Shown here: in pieces, positions 1-10,846 of the stretch | How positions within the stretch are numbered: position 1 is the stretch's first letter | Layout of the letters: each line of letters begins with the position of its first letter | Source of the DNA: Stercorarius parasiticus | Taxonomy: Eukaryota > Chordata > Aves > Charadriiformes > Stercorariidae | Reading direction: 5' to 3' | DNA length: 64,000 nt | Assembly (NCBI GenBank): GCA_013396915.1 | Contig: VWZL01004590.1 | Span: forward strand, 694,899-758,898 | Notes under the pieces: model-generated | Told to the model about the DNA's origin: nothing | Seen by the model: the letters and a program-made list of their open reading frames with translations, nothing else | Databases searched by the model: none | Made by a program: the position numbers and the translations under genes

Positions 1-2579
1 GAGGGGAAAATACCCTAAGAAAATTAGTTCCACATGTTAAAAAGATTATCCATTTAGCCAATGTAACTTGACTAAGGTTATGCTCATGACAATGTATATG
101 GCAGTATTTCAGAAAAAGGAAAGTCAGGCTATCCAACCTTAAAATGTAAAGCAGATGGTCTTCTCAATGGGATTGGATTTTTTTCTCCCTACACTCCTCA
201 TTCCAGCCTCTAGGATGTGAAACTTAAAATATTTATATGGGGTTTTTTTCAGGTTGAGAACTTTTTGATTACTGGACATTTTTCAGCTCGCTGCATTTTG
301 TTGGTCCTCTTCCCTTAAAAGAGAACATAAATTTGAGCATTTATCAGGAGCAAAATCGACCTGAAACTTTATTCTATTGGGAGAACTCTGGGTTTCATTT
401 TTCTGGTTTGTTTTCAAGGTCACGTCAAAATGACTAACAAAAACGGGGAAACATTTAAGCCGCAAAGCAATACATGTAAACAGATGCAATCCTATAGCAA
501 AAAGAGCATATCATTTTAGTATAATTACTGTGCTTATCCAATTTGGTCATGAATTCAATATACAGCAAGTATGCAGAAGAAACATGGTTCAATCTATGCA
601 ATATTCCAGCTAGGACTGTGTAATTTTACAGCAACGTCAAAAAAGCCCCAAAAACCAAAGGGACATACAGACACACACTGAGAGCACGTGATTTCATTTC
701 CTGATCTGTTTAACGCAATCGAGGCAGAATCTGATGGAGTTTGTTTGGAGAAACGCTGCAGCACAGGAACACTAAGGCTGGAGTGAGGTATTAAAGAGAT
801 CTACTTGAATCAGAAAAAAAAATATCCAAGAACGACAAGCTTAAACATAGGAATTTATAGATCACAAATCACGACACTAAACTTCTGTGCATAAAATGAA
901 TGGGCTGATGCTAACGTAATTACAGAACTGTTTTCTTTAAATGTCCAAGAGTATCATTTTTCAGGATCTCTCAGCAGGAACCATCAACACACACACGATA
1001 AATATCATGATAACAGCCTTCCCCTCCAACTCCTGCTGCAGCGCTCCTGAACGATAGCTGTCTAATACAGCCTGCACCCAGAAAGACACAAAAGTGTAAA
1101 ACTTTTAACACACACTGCAGTCTGTTCTCGGCTGTTTCCACGCAAGGCGCCAACACTTTTTTCACGAGAAAAACAACACACGAGTAACAACCTGAAAGTG
1201 GCTGTGCATCGGTACCTTCCTGTACGAGTTAGTGTCTAATAAAAAGTACAAGAGTATTCTCATATGATGATAGTATTTGCATTAATAAAGTAGAAGAGTT
1301 TTAAGGTCACGTGTTTACATACCTCATTTGCATTGTTTTTCTTTGATATAATCCACACCCTTCCTTTTCCCAGTGGAAGGGCGCAGGAGCAATTCTTTAC
1401 CCTCCTAAATTCTTAGGAGGCTTAATTTCTCAATTAAATTTTACAAGTAGTTAAAAAATTAACTCAAGAAGATAAACACTTTGCATCAATTATTACCACA
1501 ATCGTTCTCTCCAACCTGGATGCAAAGTTATTTGAAAGTAACTGTTACATCTCAAACTGACCCAGGGCTTAACATTGACTTGAACTTGACCCCCTCACGC
1601 TGCCCATGCAGAGGTGAGTTCAAGGGACACCAACCCTCGGGTGCGAGACCCTACCAAACCCTCCGAAGCGCTTTGAGAGCTGCGCACCCGAGGGAGACGC
1701 GTGTCCCAGAGCTGCGATGCTTGCAGAGGGTGACACCTCCGGCTGCCGAGCTGTGCGCGTTAACTCATCTCCCTGTTTTCACACGGCTGGTTTTGGCACG
1801 CTGGCTCATCTAGGTGCTGTGGCTGGAAAATCGAGCTCTTGACAGAGATTTACAGCATGGCATATATATTAAAAAATCTTCCAGTTTAACGTCAGCACAT
1901 TTTATGGGTTAGAAAGAAGTAATTACTGGGCTATATCCCACCTGCAGACGTAGCCTCCCAAAACACTGCTCAAACCAAACCTGGTTTATGCAGCAGCTGT
2001 GGGAGCCAAAGGAGAACAGACGAGGAAAGGATCTGTGTTTGCCTACGAACAGCAGGTAGAAAGGGCATCCAGGGCAGCGGCAGCCAGAGCACGCATGCAG
2101 GAACGCGCTGTCAAAACAGCACAAATTACATGTGCAAAGCTCTCCCTACGCCTGCACGATCGCATGCTGGGAAACACCGCGTGCTCCTGAAGAGCTGCCC
2201 AGGGGTGGGGGAGTCCCATCCTCAGAGGTACCCGAAGCCAAGGGGACGGGTGCCCCAGACTAGCGGGGTACAAGGACCTCAGGAGGTTCCATCCCACCTC
2301 AGCCAGTCTCTGACTCTCTGAGGACACGGTGCCAGTCCCAGAGCCGTGACCCTCCCGCTAAAACCGCGTGTCAATCGCCAGATGCTTACAAAAGTGGAGA
2401 AGAGTTAGTTTAATTTGCACTCTTTGTGACCTTGAAATTTGAAAACCCCCGGTGCTCTCGGTGAGCTTTATGAAACAACATCTCACTATACTTAGCTGCT
2501 AATGAAAAGCCATCAACCCATCAACCACTGCTGGAAATAGGACATTTTTCCTCTCGCTTCCAAAACAGGGGTGGAATGC
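1..2579. other. Non-coding stretch, no gene recognised
   Basis: This is AT-rich unique sequence. I see no repeat family, RNA gene or credible exon. Reading frames reach at most 110 codons (1481-1813, opening on TTG rather than ATG) and resemble no protein family. A mildly GC-rich patch lies at about 1600-1760 but is too short and too poor in CpG to call an island. Confidence 0.6.
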
Positions 2580-3121
2580 ATCATAGAATGTGTTGGGTTG
2601 GAAGGGACCTTTAAAGGCCATCTAGTCCAACCCCCCTGCAGTGAGCAGGGACATCTTCAACTAGATCAGGTTGCTCAGAGCCTCATCCAGCCTGGCCTTG
2701 AATGTCTCCAGGGATGGGGCCTCCACCACCTCTCTGGGCAGCCTGGGCCAGTGTCTCACCACCCTCAGTGTAAAGAACTTCTTCCTAACTTCTAATCTAA
2801 ACCGAATGTCTCCAGGGATGGGGCCTCCACCACCTCTCTGGGCAGCCTGGGCCAGTGTCTCACCACCCTCAGTGTAAAGAACTTCTTCCTAACTTCTCCT
2901 AACGTCTAATCTAAACCTACCCTGCTCTGGTTTAAAACCATTGCCCCTCATCCTATCGCTACATGCCCTTGCAAACAGCCCCTCCCCAGCTTTCTTATAG
3001 GCCCCCTTCAGGTACTGGAAGCCGCTATAAGGTCTCCCCGGAGCCTTCTCTTCTCCAGGCTGAACAGCCCAACTCTCTCAGCCTGTCTTCATCGGAGAGG
3101 TGCTCCAGCCCTCAGATCATC
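2580..3121 (-). mobile_element. CR1 LINE 3' fragment with internal tandem duplication
   Basis: The left edge (ATCATAGAATG, then GGGTTGGAAGGGACCTTT) is the reverse complement of the CR1 3' end, so the element lies on the minus strand and is 5'-truncated, as is usual for CR1. It carries the 3' UTR and the end of ORF2. A segment of about 93 bp starting AATGTCTCCAGGGATGGGG occurs twice with no mismatch that I can see, at 2701-2793 and 2805-2897 (period 104). The right edge fades out after CTCAGATCATC. It has no intact coding capacity. Confidence 0.93.
2701..2897. repeat. 104-bp-period tandem duplication inside CR1
   Basis: Two copies (2701-2793 and 2805-2897) match base for base over about 93 bp. 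The spacer after copy one reads AATCTAAACCG. A normal CR1 has this segment once, so the duplication arose in this copy or in its source element. Both copies keep the same short reading frame (residues such as RDGAS and LWAAW recur). Confidence 0.9.
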
Positions 3122-5525
3122 AACTCAGGGAGCAAGCACACTAACGGACTAATTATCTGACTACTTCTCCCCATTGTGTTTTGTGAGCCGGAAGACCATC
3201 TGACACTATCAACAAGATTAAACAGATCTACAACAGAAGCAAGTGCTTCATCCTGGACCCCAAAAAAATAACGTACAGATGCAAAGTAGCAAATAATTGC
3301 TAGGTCAGTAAAGCAAAGATGATCTCTAGAAGAAATTGCTACATCACTTTTCCAAGCGAATTGCTAGTGCTCATCCAAGATCGACGATAACACCCATGCT
3401 CTGCAGGAGAATGGCCAGAGGAGCAGAGGTGGCCCATGGCATCCAACAAGCCACCTTCAGCTGGCTCCTGCTGGATGGGGGTCAATTAGTCCCTGGGACT
3501 ATTTTTCCCTTGTTCTTTCATAGAGCTGTGGTCCAGCATGAGTCACCCCTCCCTGAAAAAAAACCTCACAGGAATGCTCAATGGGAGCTGGCCGATTAAC
3601 CCGTTCCTCGTGTTTAACTTGTTATCTCGGGACACAAAAGGAGGTAGAGCAACCCGCAGAAAACAAATGTAATCTTCTGGAAAGAGCAGAGCCATTAGAT
3701 GTTATCGGTTCCCAAAGAAAAAAAAAGAAAAGATTGAGACTAAGGGAAGGCTCATGAATTGAATTCCTACAGCACTTCAAAGCAATTTGTGCATGAATGC
3801 AAGCATTTATTCTTCTAATTAAAAAAGAAAAAAAGCAAGCAAAATAGCAAGACATCATTTACATGAAAGAGGGGGGAGTAAAAAAAAAAAAAAAAAAAAC
3901 CACCACCAAAAACCCAAAACTCAAACAAAACCTCCAGTGCTAATCAAGAGCAGAGTAGATTCCTACCCAGAAATGGGAGAGAAAGCTCCAGATTTAATGA
4001 GGGAAGGCGTTGAAGAAGAGCAAAACTTGCCTCAGAGTTTTCTGTAGCATTCCTGCCAAGCCATCCCATGAGAATTTCTACATCCAGCCGTTGGGAGCAA
4101 AAAATCATCAGATGTTTTGCAAAGCAGAGTCCTTTCTCTTGCACCCTCATTGTTTTACAGACTGAAGAGGCTGCAGGCCAAGGCTGCAGGGTCCTTGACT
4201 GCGGGTCCCAGGAGATGGGATGGTTCCACCAAGGCAGCTGCTGAGATGGAGAGAACTCGGGCCAGAGGGACCTGCCCCAGACCGAGGTGTGCTTGGCACC
4301 AAGCGAAAGGGCTTCTTCATATTGTGCTTTTTAATGGTCTTTGTTTTTACAAAGGAAGTCTGCCTAATAAAAAAAGGAGAGAGATGGCTCTCTGACATAT
4401 CTCCCCTGTTACACCAGGTCTCCCCGATATGGACATCCTACCTGAGAACTACGTGTCCATATGAAGAACACTAAACAACTCCCTTAACATTAGCAGCGTT
4501 CAGGTGCCGACTACGCAAGTATGCGCAATTATTTCAGTTAAACAGAGTCCATGATCTGACATTAAAGCACAAATTTTTGCAGATACTATATTGGTCTCCA
4601 TGAGTCCCTGACAAACGTTGTCATTATTCAGGGAGTCATTTAACCAGGGCTCCAAAACATAGAAACAGCCTCAACTCTGCTTGTTTGCCTTGCCAAACCA
4701 GCAACTGTAGCATAAATCATATTTCAAGGAAAGAAAACTAACTAGCATAAAAGCCTGATGAAAAAATCAGAACAGAAAACAGAATTTCTAATCTGCTGCT
4801 CTCATTATTTGGATATTGGCAAACCAGTATTTATCATCTTAAATAAATATAATAAATACACACCATGAAAACAATAGCGTCCTTCACTATTGCTGAATGA
4901 ACACCCTACAATATTTCCTAACTAAAAATAATAATTTCAGCCCTCTAAAAATTAGTTTTGCTGAAATTATTATAAATCTATTTATCTTTCAAATTCTAAG
5001 TAGGAAGAAATTAGACTGAACCTCAGTTTAAAAACCAGAGCATGCACTCTTCTGGTGAGCTTCTGATGACCAGTACTGAGACGAACAACATCTGAATGAT
5101 TTCTGTGTTTGAAAACAGATGCTACAAATTAGCAGTTGAAATTTGTAAGAACTCCCCTCTGAAAAAATCTCTCACCCTTCACCTGTCCAAAGACGACACC
5201 TCAGATTACAATGCAGGATTATTTTTTTTTTAGTTTCCACATAGGCACCTTTTCCTTAGTCGGTGTAATATCTTTTTGCAGCTATTCCAACGTATGGGAT
5301 ACTCTTCGCCATGTGGTCAGATTCCTGTGGTTTCACATTGAAGCCATACATCCTCAGAGTCACTGCAGGAGGAGTTTTCTGCTGGGGCTGTCCCAGATCT
5401 CCCACTGTTTACCCCAGAGTTTTCAAGAGAGAAACACGCTACTTCCAGCTCCAGCAGACCTGCACTACTCTCAGCTTCTGGAAGCTGTTCTTTTTAAGAA
5501 GACTTTGCAAAACATACTCACTATA
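3122..5525. other. Non-coding stretch, no gene recognised
   Basis: Unique AT-rich sequence. It contains an A20 run (3880-3899) and no recognisable exon, RNA gene or transposon. Open frames here are at most about 107 codons, with no family resemblance. Confidence 0.55.
3880..3899. repeat. Poly-A run (A20)
   Basis: Twenty consecutive A, followed by CCACCACC. No retroposed sequence is recognisable upstream of it, so I read it as a simple repeat rather than a retrocopy tail. Confidence 0.95.
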
Positions 5526-5758
5526 GGATCATAGAATCATAGAATCTTCATGGTTGGAAAGGACCTTTGAGATCATCGAGTCCAACCATACACACACAAA
5601 AAACCCCCTGCAATCTCTGTCACCAGAGCATGCCCTGAAGTGCCAAATCTAGACATTTCTTAAATACCTTGAGGGATGGTGACTCAACCACCTCCCTGGG
5701 CAGGCTGTTCCAGTGCCTGACCACTCTTTCAGGAAAGGAATTCTTCCTAATATCTAAT

Positions 5759-6154
5759 CTAAACCTCCCATGCNGCCACGCTATTCCTGCGACAAGCCAG
5801 AACGCTGTTGGCCGCCTTGGCCACCTGGGCACACTGCTGGCTCATGTTAAGCTGGTTGTCCACCAGCACCCCCAGGTCCTTTTCTGCTGGGCAGCTTTCT
5901 AGCCACTCTTCCCCAAGCCTGTAGCGTTGCTTGGGGTTGTTGTGACCGAAATGCAGGACCCGGCACTTGGCCTTATTAAACCTCATACAATTGGCCTTGG
6001 CCCATCGATCCAGCCTGTCCAGGTCCCTCTGTAGACACTCAATCCCCTCATCCAGATCACTGATGAAGATATTAAATAAAACTGGCCCCAAAACTGAGCC
6101 CTGAGGGACACCGCTGGTGACCAGCCACCAAGAGGATTTCACCCCATTAATCAC
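5759..6154 (-). pseudogene. CR1 ORF2 reverse-transcriptase fragment, broken
   Basis: The minus-strand frame runs about 131 codons and opens on GTG, so it is a fragment of a longer frame rather than a true start. It shows the reverse-transcriptase palm motif [10 protein letters not shown], then [43 protein letters not shown] and EKDLGVLVD, all CR1/non-LTR ORF2 landmarks. In intact CR1 proteins the catalytic FADD-type motif lies between the DLDEGIEC and RDLDRLDRW blocks. Here they are joined directly, so the catalytic aspartates are absent although the frame stays open. The fragment ends at the N at 5774. It cannot encode an active enzyme. Confidence 0.88.
5774..5774. other. Single ambiguous base at a CR1 internal junction
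   Basis: One N lies exactly where the reverse-transcriptase part of the CR1 (to the right) meets the ORF2 C-terminus (to the left), with the intervening part of ORF2 missing and the reading frame changed. The N may mark a joined or collapsed assembly segment rather than a simple ambiguous call. Confidence 0.9.
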
Positions 6155-6212
6155 AACTCTCTGGGCACGGACATCCAGCCAGTTTTTAACACTTGTCTAT
6201 GCCAGGATAACG

Positions 6213-8753
6213 AAGGTTGGTCATTTGATGAGAGCAGCAAACACATGCACACGTAACACTGAATGAAAATATTACACAGATATTGAAGGTAAATCAAATA
6301 TTTATTTCTCAATCTGATTCCTTTTCACTCACGGAAGAAAGATGTAATTATTTAAAAATAAGTTGTATAAAGACTAATTCTGAGTTTGCAGCCACATATG
6401 CTGTAGATTGAGTAGCATCACCTGTTCTCCATTTCCTGAATTCCTCCTCTAATCTTAAAGGTATGACAGTATTCAATAACTGTACCCCTTTGGCCCTTTG
6501 AAAATACTCTTATATATTTCTAAAGTTCAATTGCTTTGTGAAAACACTGAGAAAAGGAGCAAGAATACTGCAGGTTGCAAAGGGCTTAGTGGGGGTTTTT
6601 TTGGTTGGTTGGGTTTTTGAAGAGATTATCAAAAGAGAAGAAAGCACATTCTTTTTCTAAGAAAACCTGGGATCCTTTAACTGAATATTCATCCGCTTCT
6701 GCAGATTATTAAATGAGTTTAATGCGGATCCAGCCAGGTGTGAGCACAGCGGTGTCACCCAGCTCTGTTGGACAGAAGAGCCCAAGAGGCTCCAGAAGGT
6801 GCTGCGCAGGAGACTCTCACATCCCCACGCTGCCCCGTGACAACACTCTACAGACAAACGTCCTTAATGTTCGACTTAATCGAAGTTTGTCAGAACATGG
6901 AAAAATAAACCATCCACCTTCCAAAGGGACCCTGCTCAATAAGCTGCTGTGAGGAGTTACCTTCTGTAACTCACTGGGTTTGGTGGTCAAGATGGAAAAG
7001 CACAAGGTTAAAGGGCCAAAAGTGTAAAGCACCTTCACGTGCGGATCACTAATGATATAAAAAAGGATCGTTACCGTACCTAGTTGTGAAATAACGAGTG
7101 CGTGAGCATCCTCATCTGAACTATCCTTTTACTCTCCAAGAGAGGGAGGAAAACATACGCCCCATCAACCCCTTGAAGCTAGTTATCCCCCACTGCCAGG
7201 ATGGTACAGTCATTCCGCACTAGTTAAGGTAGAAGTTTATTTCTGGATACTTAGAAAAAGTTCAAGGTTTTAAGGGACTGTATCAGTATGCAATCTTGTC
7301 ATATGATTTATCATCCATGCCTCCAACCCTGGTTGGAAAAACTGCACGTTTCTCAACAGGCTGAGTTTTGAACGTGGCCAATCTTATTACGGAAGATTTA
7401 GGAAAACATGCAAGAAAAAGCACAATGCAAAAGAGCTGCAAAGCAAAGAGGAAAGAGAAAAAAGAAAATCACTGTCAGGATGTTTAGAAACAGCCTAGAT
7501 TTTTTTTTTTTTAAGACTTTTTTGAAGATAGTTTTTTCCTCTATTTTGAGTTGGCTTTACTCCAAGCACAACCTTCCAAGCCCAGAGACAAGGAGAGCAG
7601 GCTGGACTGAGAACTGCACTATCCCGGCTGTAGGGGACAGAATTAAAATCTAGAATTGACTGACATCAGATTTATGTTTTGCAACCTAAAAACCATATAG
7701 AAACCACACAAGATAGTTGCTACAAACCTACAAGCACAGTCCTGGGACCCTGCACATCGACACAATCTTGTAATTTATGGTCAGCATCGCACAACACCAC
7801 GAGGACAGGAGGAACAGAGCGGACAACAGAATTTGGGAGCAGATTTCCATTGCAAAAAGGGAATTTAAACTGGAGGGAACAAACTTTTCAGAAAAAAAAA
7901 AACCCAACCCAGGAAATTTATAATGGTAGTATTAATTCCTTTTATGACATGATGTCATTGCCAGTGGGGTTGTACCTATTAAAAAGATCAAAAAAGGCTC
8001 ACACATACACACATTGTTAAAATTAAAACAATAACAGAGGCAATTATTATTTTTCATTCCTTCTGTAAATATTATTACAGGCTGCTTTTTACAAAACATT
8101 TACAAACTATGAAGTGGGCTGCACTGCTCCTGGTAAATGAACATAATTAAAACAATTTCTGTTTCAAAACAGAAGAGAATTATTTGACCTTTTAAAAATC
8201 TCAATTCATGTTTAACTTTGTCTAAATAAAACATTTTGGAACCTCTGGAGAAAAGGCTGCATATTTACCCAAAATAAATCTCTGCTGTGATTTCCTTCAG
8301 AAGATACTACTTATGTGAACTCCCTCATTTAAGAAGCACTCATGCCGATGTGTACAGTGTCATCTTCATTAAAAATAATCAAGAATCCCTAGGCAGACAT
8401 TTGCACTTGAAATTATAAAACCTCAATGTTTCATAGTACTGCAAGGTTTCCTACCATTCATTCATATTTAATTTTTGAGGATGCTTCAGTGCACATAAAA
8501 TATTTATCCGTCAAAGGGGTCTTCAAACAAGAATGTTTAATAGTAGCTTCTTTCTCAAAATAGTTTTTATTTCATTTTTAGTAAAGCACCCAAGCTTTCA
8601 TTTGTTAAACTTTATCAAGTTCAGAAATAGAAGATGTCAATGAAAAGCCTATACTTGTTCCACACTGCTGCATTAGAACAAACAGTATTTTACTAAAACC
8701 TGTGATTCTTTTCAAGCGTTACATAGTAATTCCCCTCTCTATGAATACATGAC
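6213..8753. other. Non-coding stretch, no gene recognised
   Basis: AT-rich unique sequence with a T13 run at 7500-7512. I see no exon, RNA gene or transposon. Frames of up to 113 codons show no family resemblance. Confidence 0.55.
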
Positions 8754-8881
8754 TCAAGGCCAGGCTGGACGGGGCTTTGAGCAGCCTGGTCTAGTGGGAG
8801 GCGTCCCTGCCCAGGGCAGGGGGGGTGGAACTAGATGATCTTTAAGGTCCCTTCCAACCCAGACCATTCTGTGATTCTCTG
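8754..8881 (+). mobile_element. CR1 LINE 3'-end fragment
   Basis: The fragment runs from TCAAGGCCAGGCTGGACGGG through GTGTCCCTGCC-type sequence and GGTCCCTTCCAACCC to CATTCTGTGATTCTCTGATGG. This is the sense-orientation CR1 3' UTR with a degraded octamer tail. It is only about 130 bp, a severe 5' truncation, and carries no coding sequence. Confidence 0.93.
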
Positions 8882-10820
8882 ATGGATGGTGTTGAACAGG
8901 CATCAAAACATCACTCCAGTGGAAGCACAGCTTTCCATGTTAAAACTGAGCATGAAGGCGGACCACAAGCTTGCGCGAGCCCAACAGGACTGACTGGCAA
9001 ACCTCAAATTGAATTAAGGATTTAAGGCCGTATAGAGACCACCTCCAGCTTGGGAACCTAAATAAATTCCCTTTCTTTTGCTTTTCTGTGCAATTATCTG
9101 TGTGTTGCACATCTGCCCGAACACGCAGCAATGGCACTGTAATCCACTTTGGTATCAGGATTAGTGAGTTCAGACACCAAGGAGAAATAAAGGCATTAGT
9201 GTTACTTTGAACGTAGACAGAACTGAAGTAGATTAATGCTACCCAGGGAATAAATATTCCTGTTGTCAAACACAGTTACTACACTGGTATCAGTATTTGA
9301 CAGTCAGAAGGTGGGGGGAGATTTATTGGACAGGAAAATTTTCTTTACACTGATACTGAAAATTTATCTTAACAAATGGATGAATAAAGGTTAAGTTTAA
9401 GAAATTAATAAGTTGCTGATAGCCACAAGTTAACTTTACCTCCCTGTTTCAGCATGTAATCTGTATTTTAATTTCCGAAAGCTTTGCATGGCACAATTTA
9501 AAATGTGTTTTTTCACAGTACAGTTTTTGCTACACAGAGCCCCTGGGAACAGACCAACCTACGCCGGAAACTGCTTAACACTTCTGTCTCCCCTCCCCAG
9601 CTTGACTTTAATTCTTTCTATGTCTTTTCACTCTTAAATGTAACAAGGATACTAACACAAGGCAAAGGTTACAAGATCAAAAGCATCAGGCAATATAAAA
9701 GTTCAAAAGATTCCAAGAAGTGACATCCATCCTAAAATAGATATGATAAAGCACAGGAACGCGAAGTAATGGCATGAATTTCAGGGTTAGGAAGAAGTCA
9801 CAGCATATTGAATACCTTAAAAAGAAAAATGAAATCTTCTGAAAATTCTGAAAGCCCTATCTCCATGCAAGACAAAGTCCTTTCTCTAGTGCCTCCTAAC
9901 ACATTAAATCAGGGTTTTAAACAATATGGTGTATTTCTGCTTCCCGACACTTGCAAATGAATGAATAATAAGTGGCAATATGAAGCAGCTGTATCTTATG
10001 GCGGAGGATTTACAGTTTCACGCTTTTTTTTTTTTTTTAAGTAAAAATTACGATGTGGCAATTGTAACAATATCACTAAGTACGAAGTAAATGCCATCAA
10101 TTCACACCCGTGTCTTCAACATTTCCAGGTGACACCCCTGCCTCTGCAGCATCCCTCGCCCCCACGTGCCAGACACGGCTCCCGTCTGCTCCCTCCTCCG
10201 CTGCGCTCCCGCTCTCATCCACGAAGGCAAGTTTCCAGTACAAGCATTAGCTAATAAAAATATAAATTATCCGGACAAAAAACACACTGCAGTATATGCT
10301 CCGTTCCACATGTTAAGAATTAGGAGGTGGTGACCTTTGCATCAAACTACAAAAAAATGGAATGCTAACCAAATCCTCCCCGAGCCCGCAGCAGCCAGCC
10401 AAGACACATCCGAGCGTATCATCTGAAGATGAATGATAATTACAGAAGTTTAAAACAACTTACGAAGGCATTCTATTTGATAAACATAGCGATCACTAGT
10501 TGCTTACGTTAATATTTTTTCATATATTTGCATCCTATTTCCACCTATTCATAACCACAAGCTATTATTCATCTAAAAGTGATTCGAAAAGCTGATGTCT
10601 TGCTGCAAGCTGCTCCTCTACTCAACCAAAGCAGCAAGGACACAGAGGTTTTCTTCAAAGCATGAAAATCTGAGCAAAACCTTCACAATCCTTTTCAAAG
10701 TCTAGAATGCATTTGCATGACAAAATTTAACAATTACAAGGAACTGGATTTTTTTTTTCTTATTTCATTACACTAGGAGTACAGAGAACGAAGCAGAGAA
10801 TCATTTCCAGATGGTGTCCT

Positions 10821-10846
10821 GGTTTGGTTTGGTTTGGTTTGGTTTG
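10821..10846. repeat. Microsatellite (GGTTT)5
   Basis: Five perfect GGTTT units plus one extra G, preceded by TGTCCT. Confidence 0.95.

Larger units (their letters stand above)
5526..6200 (-). mobile_element. CR1 LINE fragment with several internal deletions
   Basis: The left edge is the reverse-complemented CR1 tail (two ATCATAGA-type repeats, then TGGTTGGAAAGGACC). Reading the minus strand from right to left, the element holds a reverse-transcriptase fragment and then the C-terminal ORF2 segment that includes [10 protein letters not shown] and [10 protein letters not shown], followed by the 3' UTR. At least two blocks normally present in CR1 ORF2 are missing: one at about 6033-6037 and one at the ambiguous base 5774. 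The right edge at about 6190-6212 is uncertain and may hold a third deletion. The element is inactive. Confidence 0.93.
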
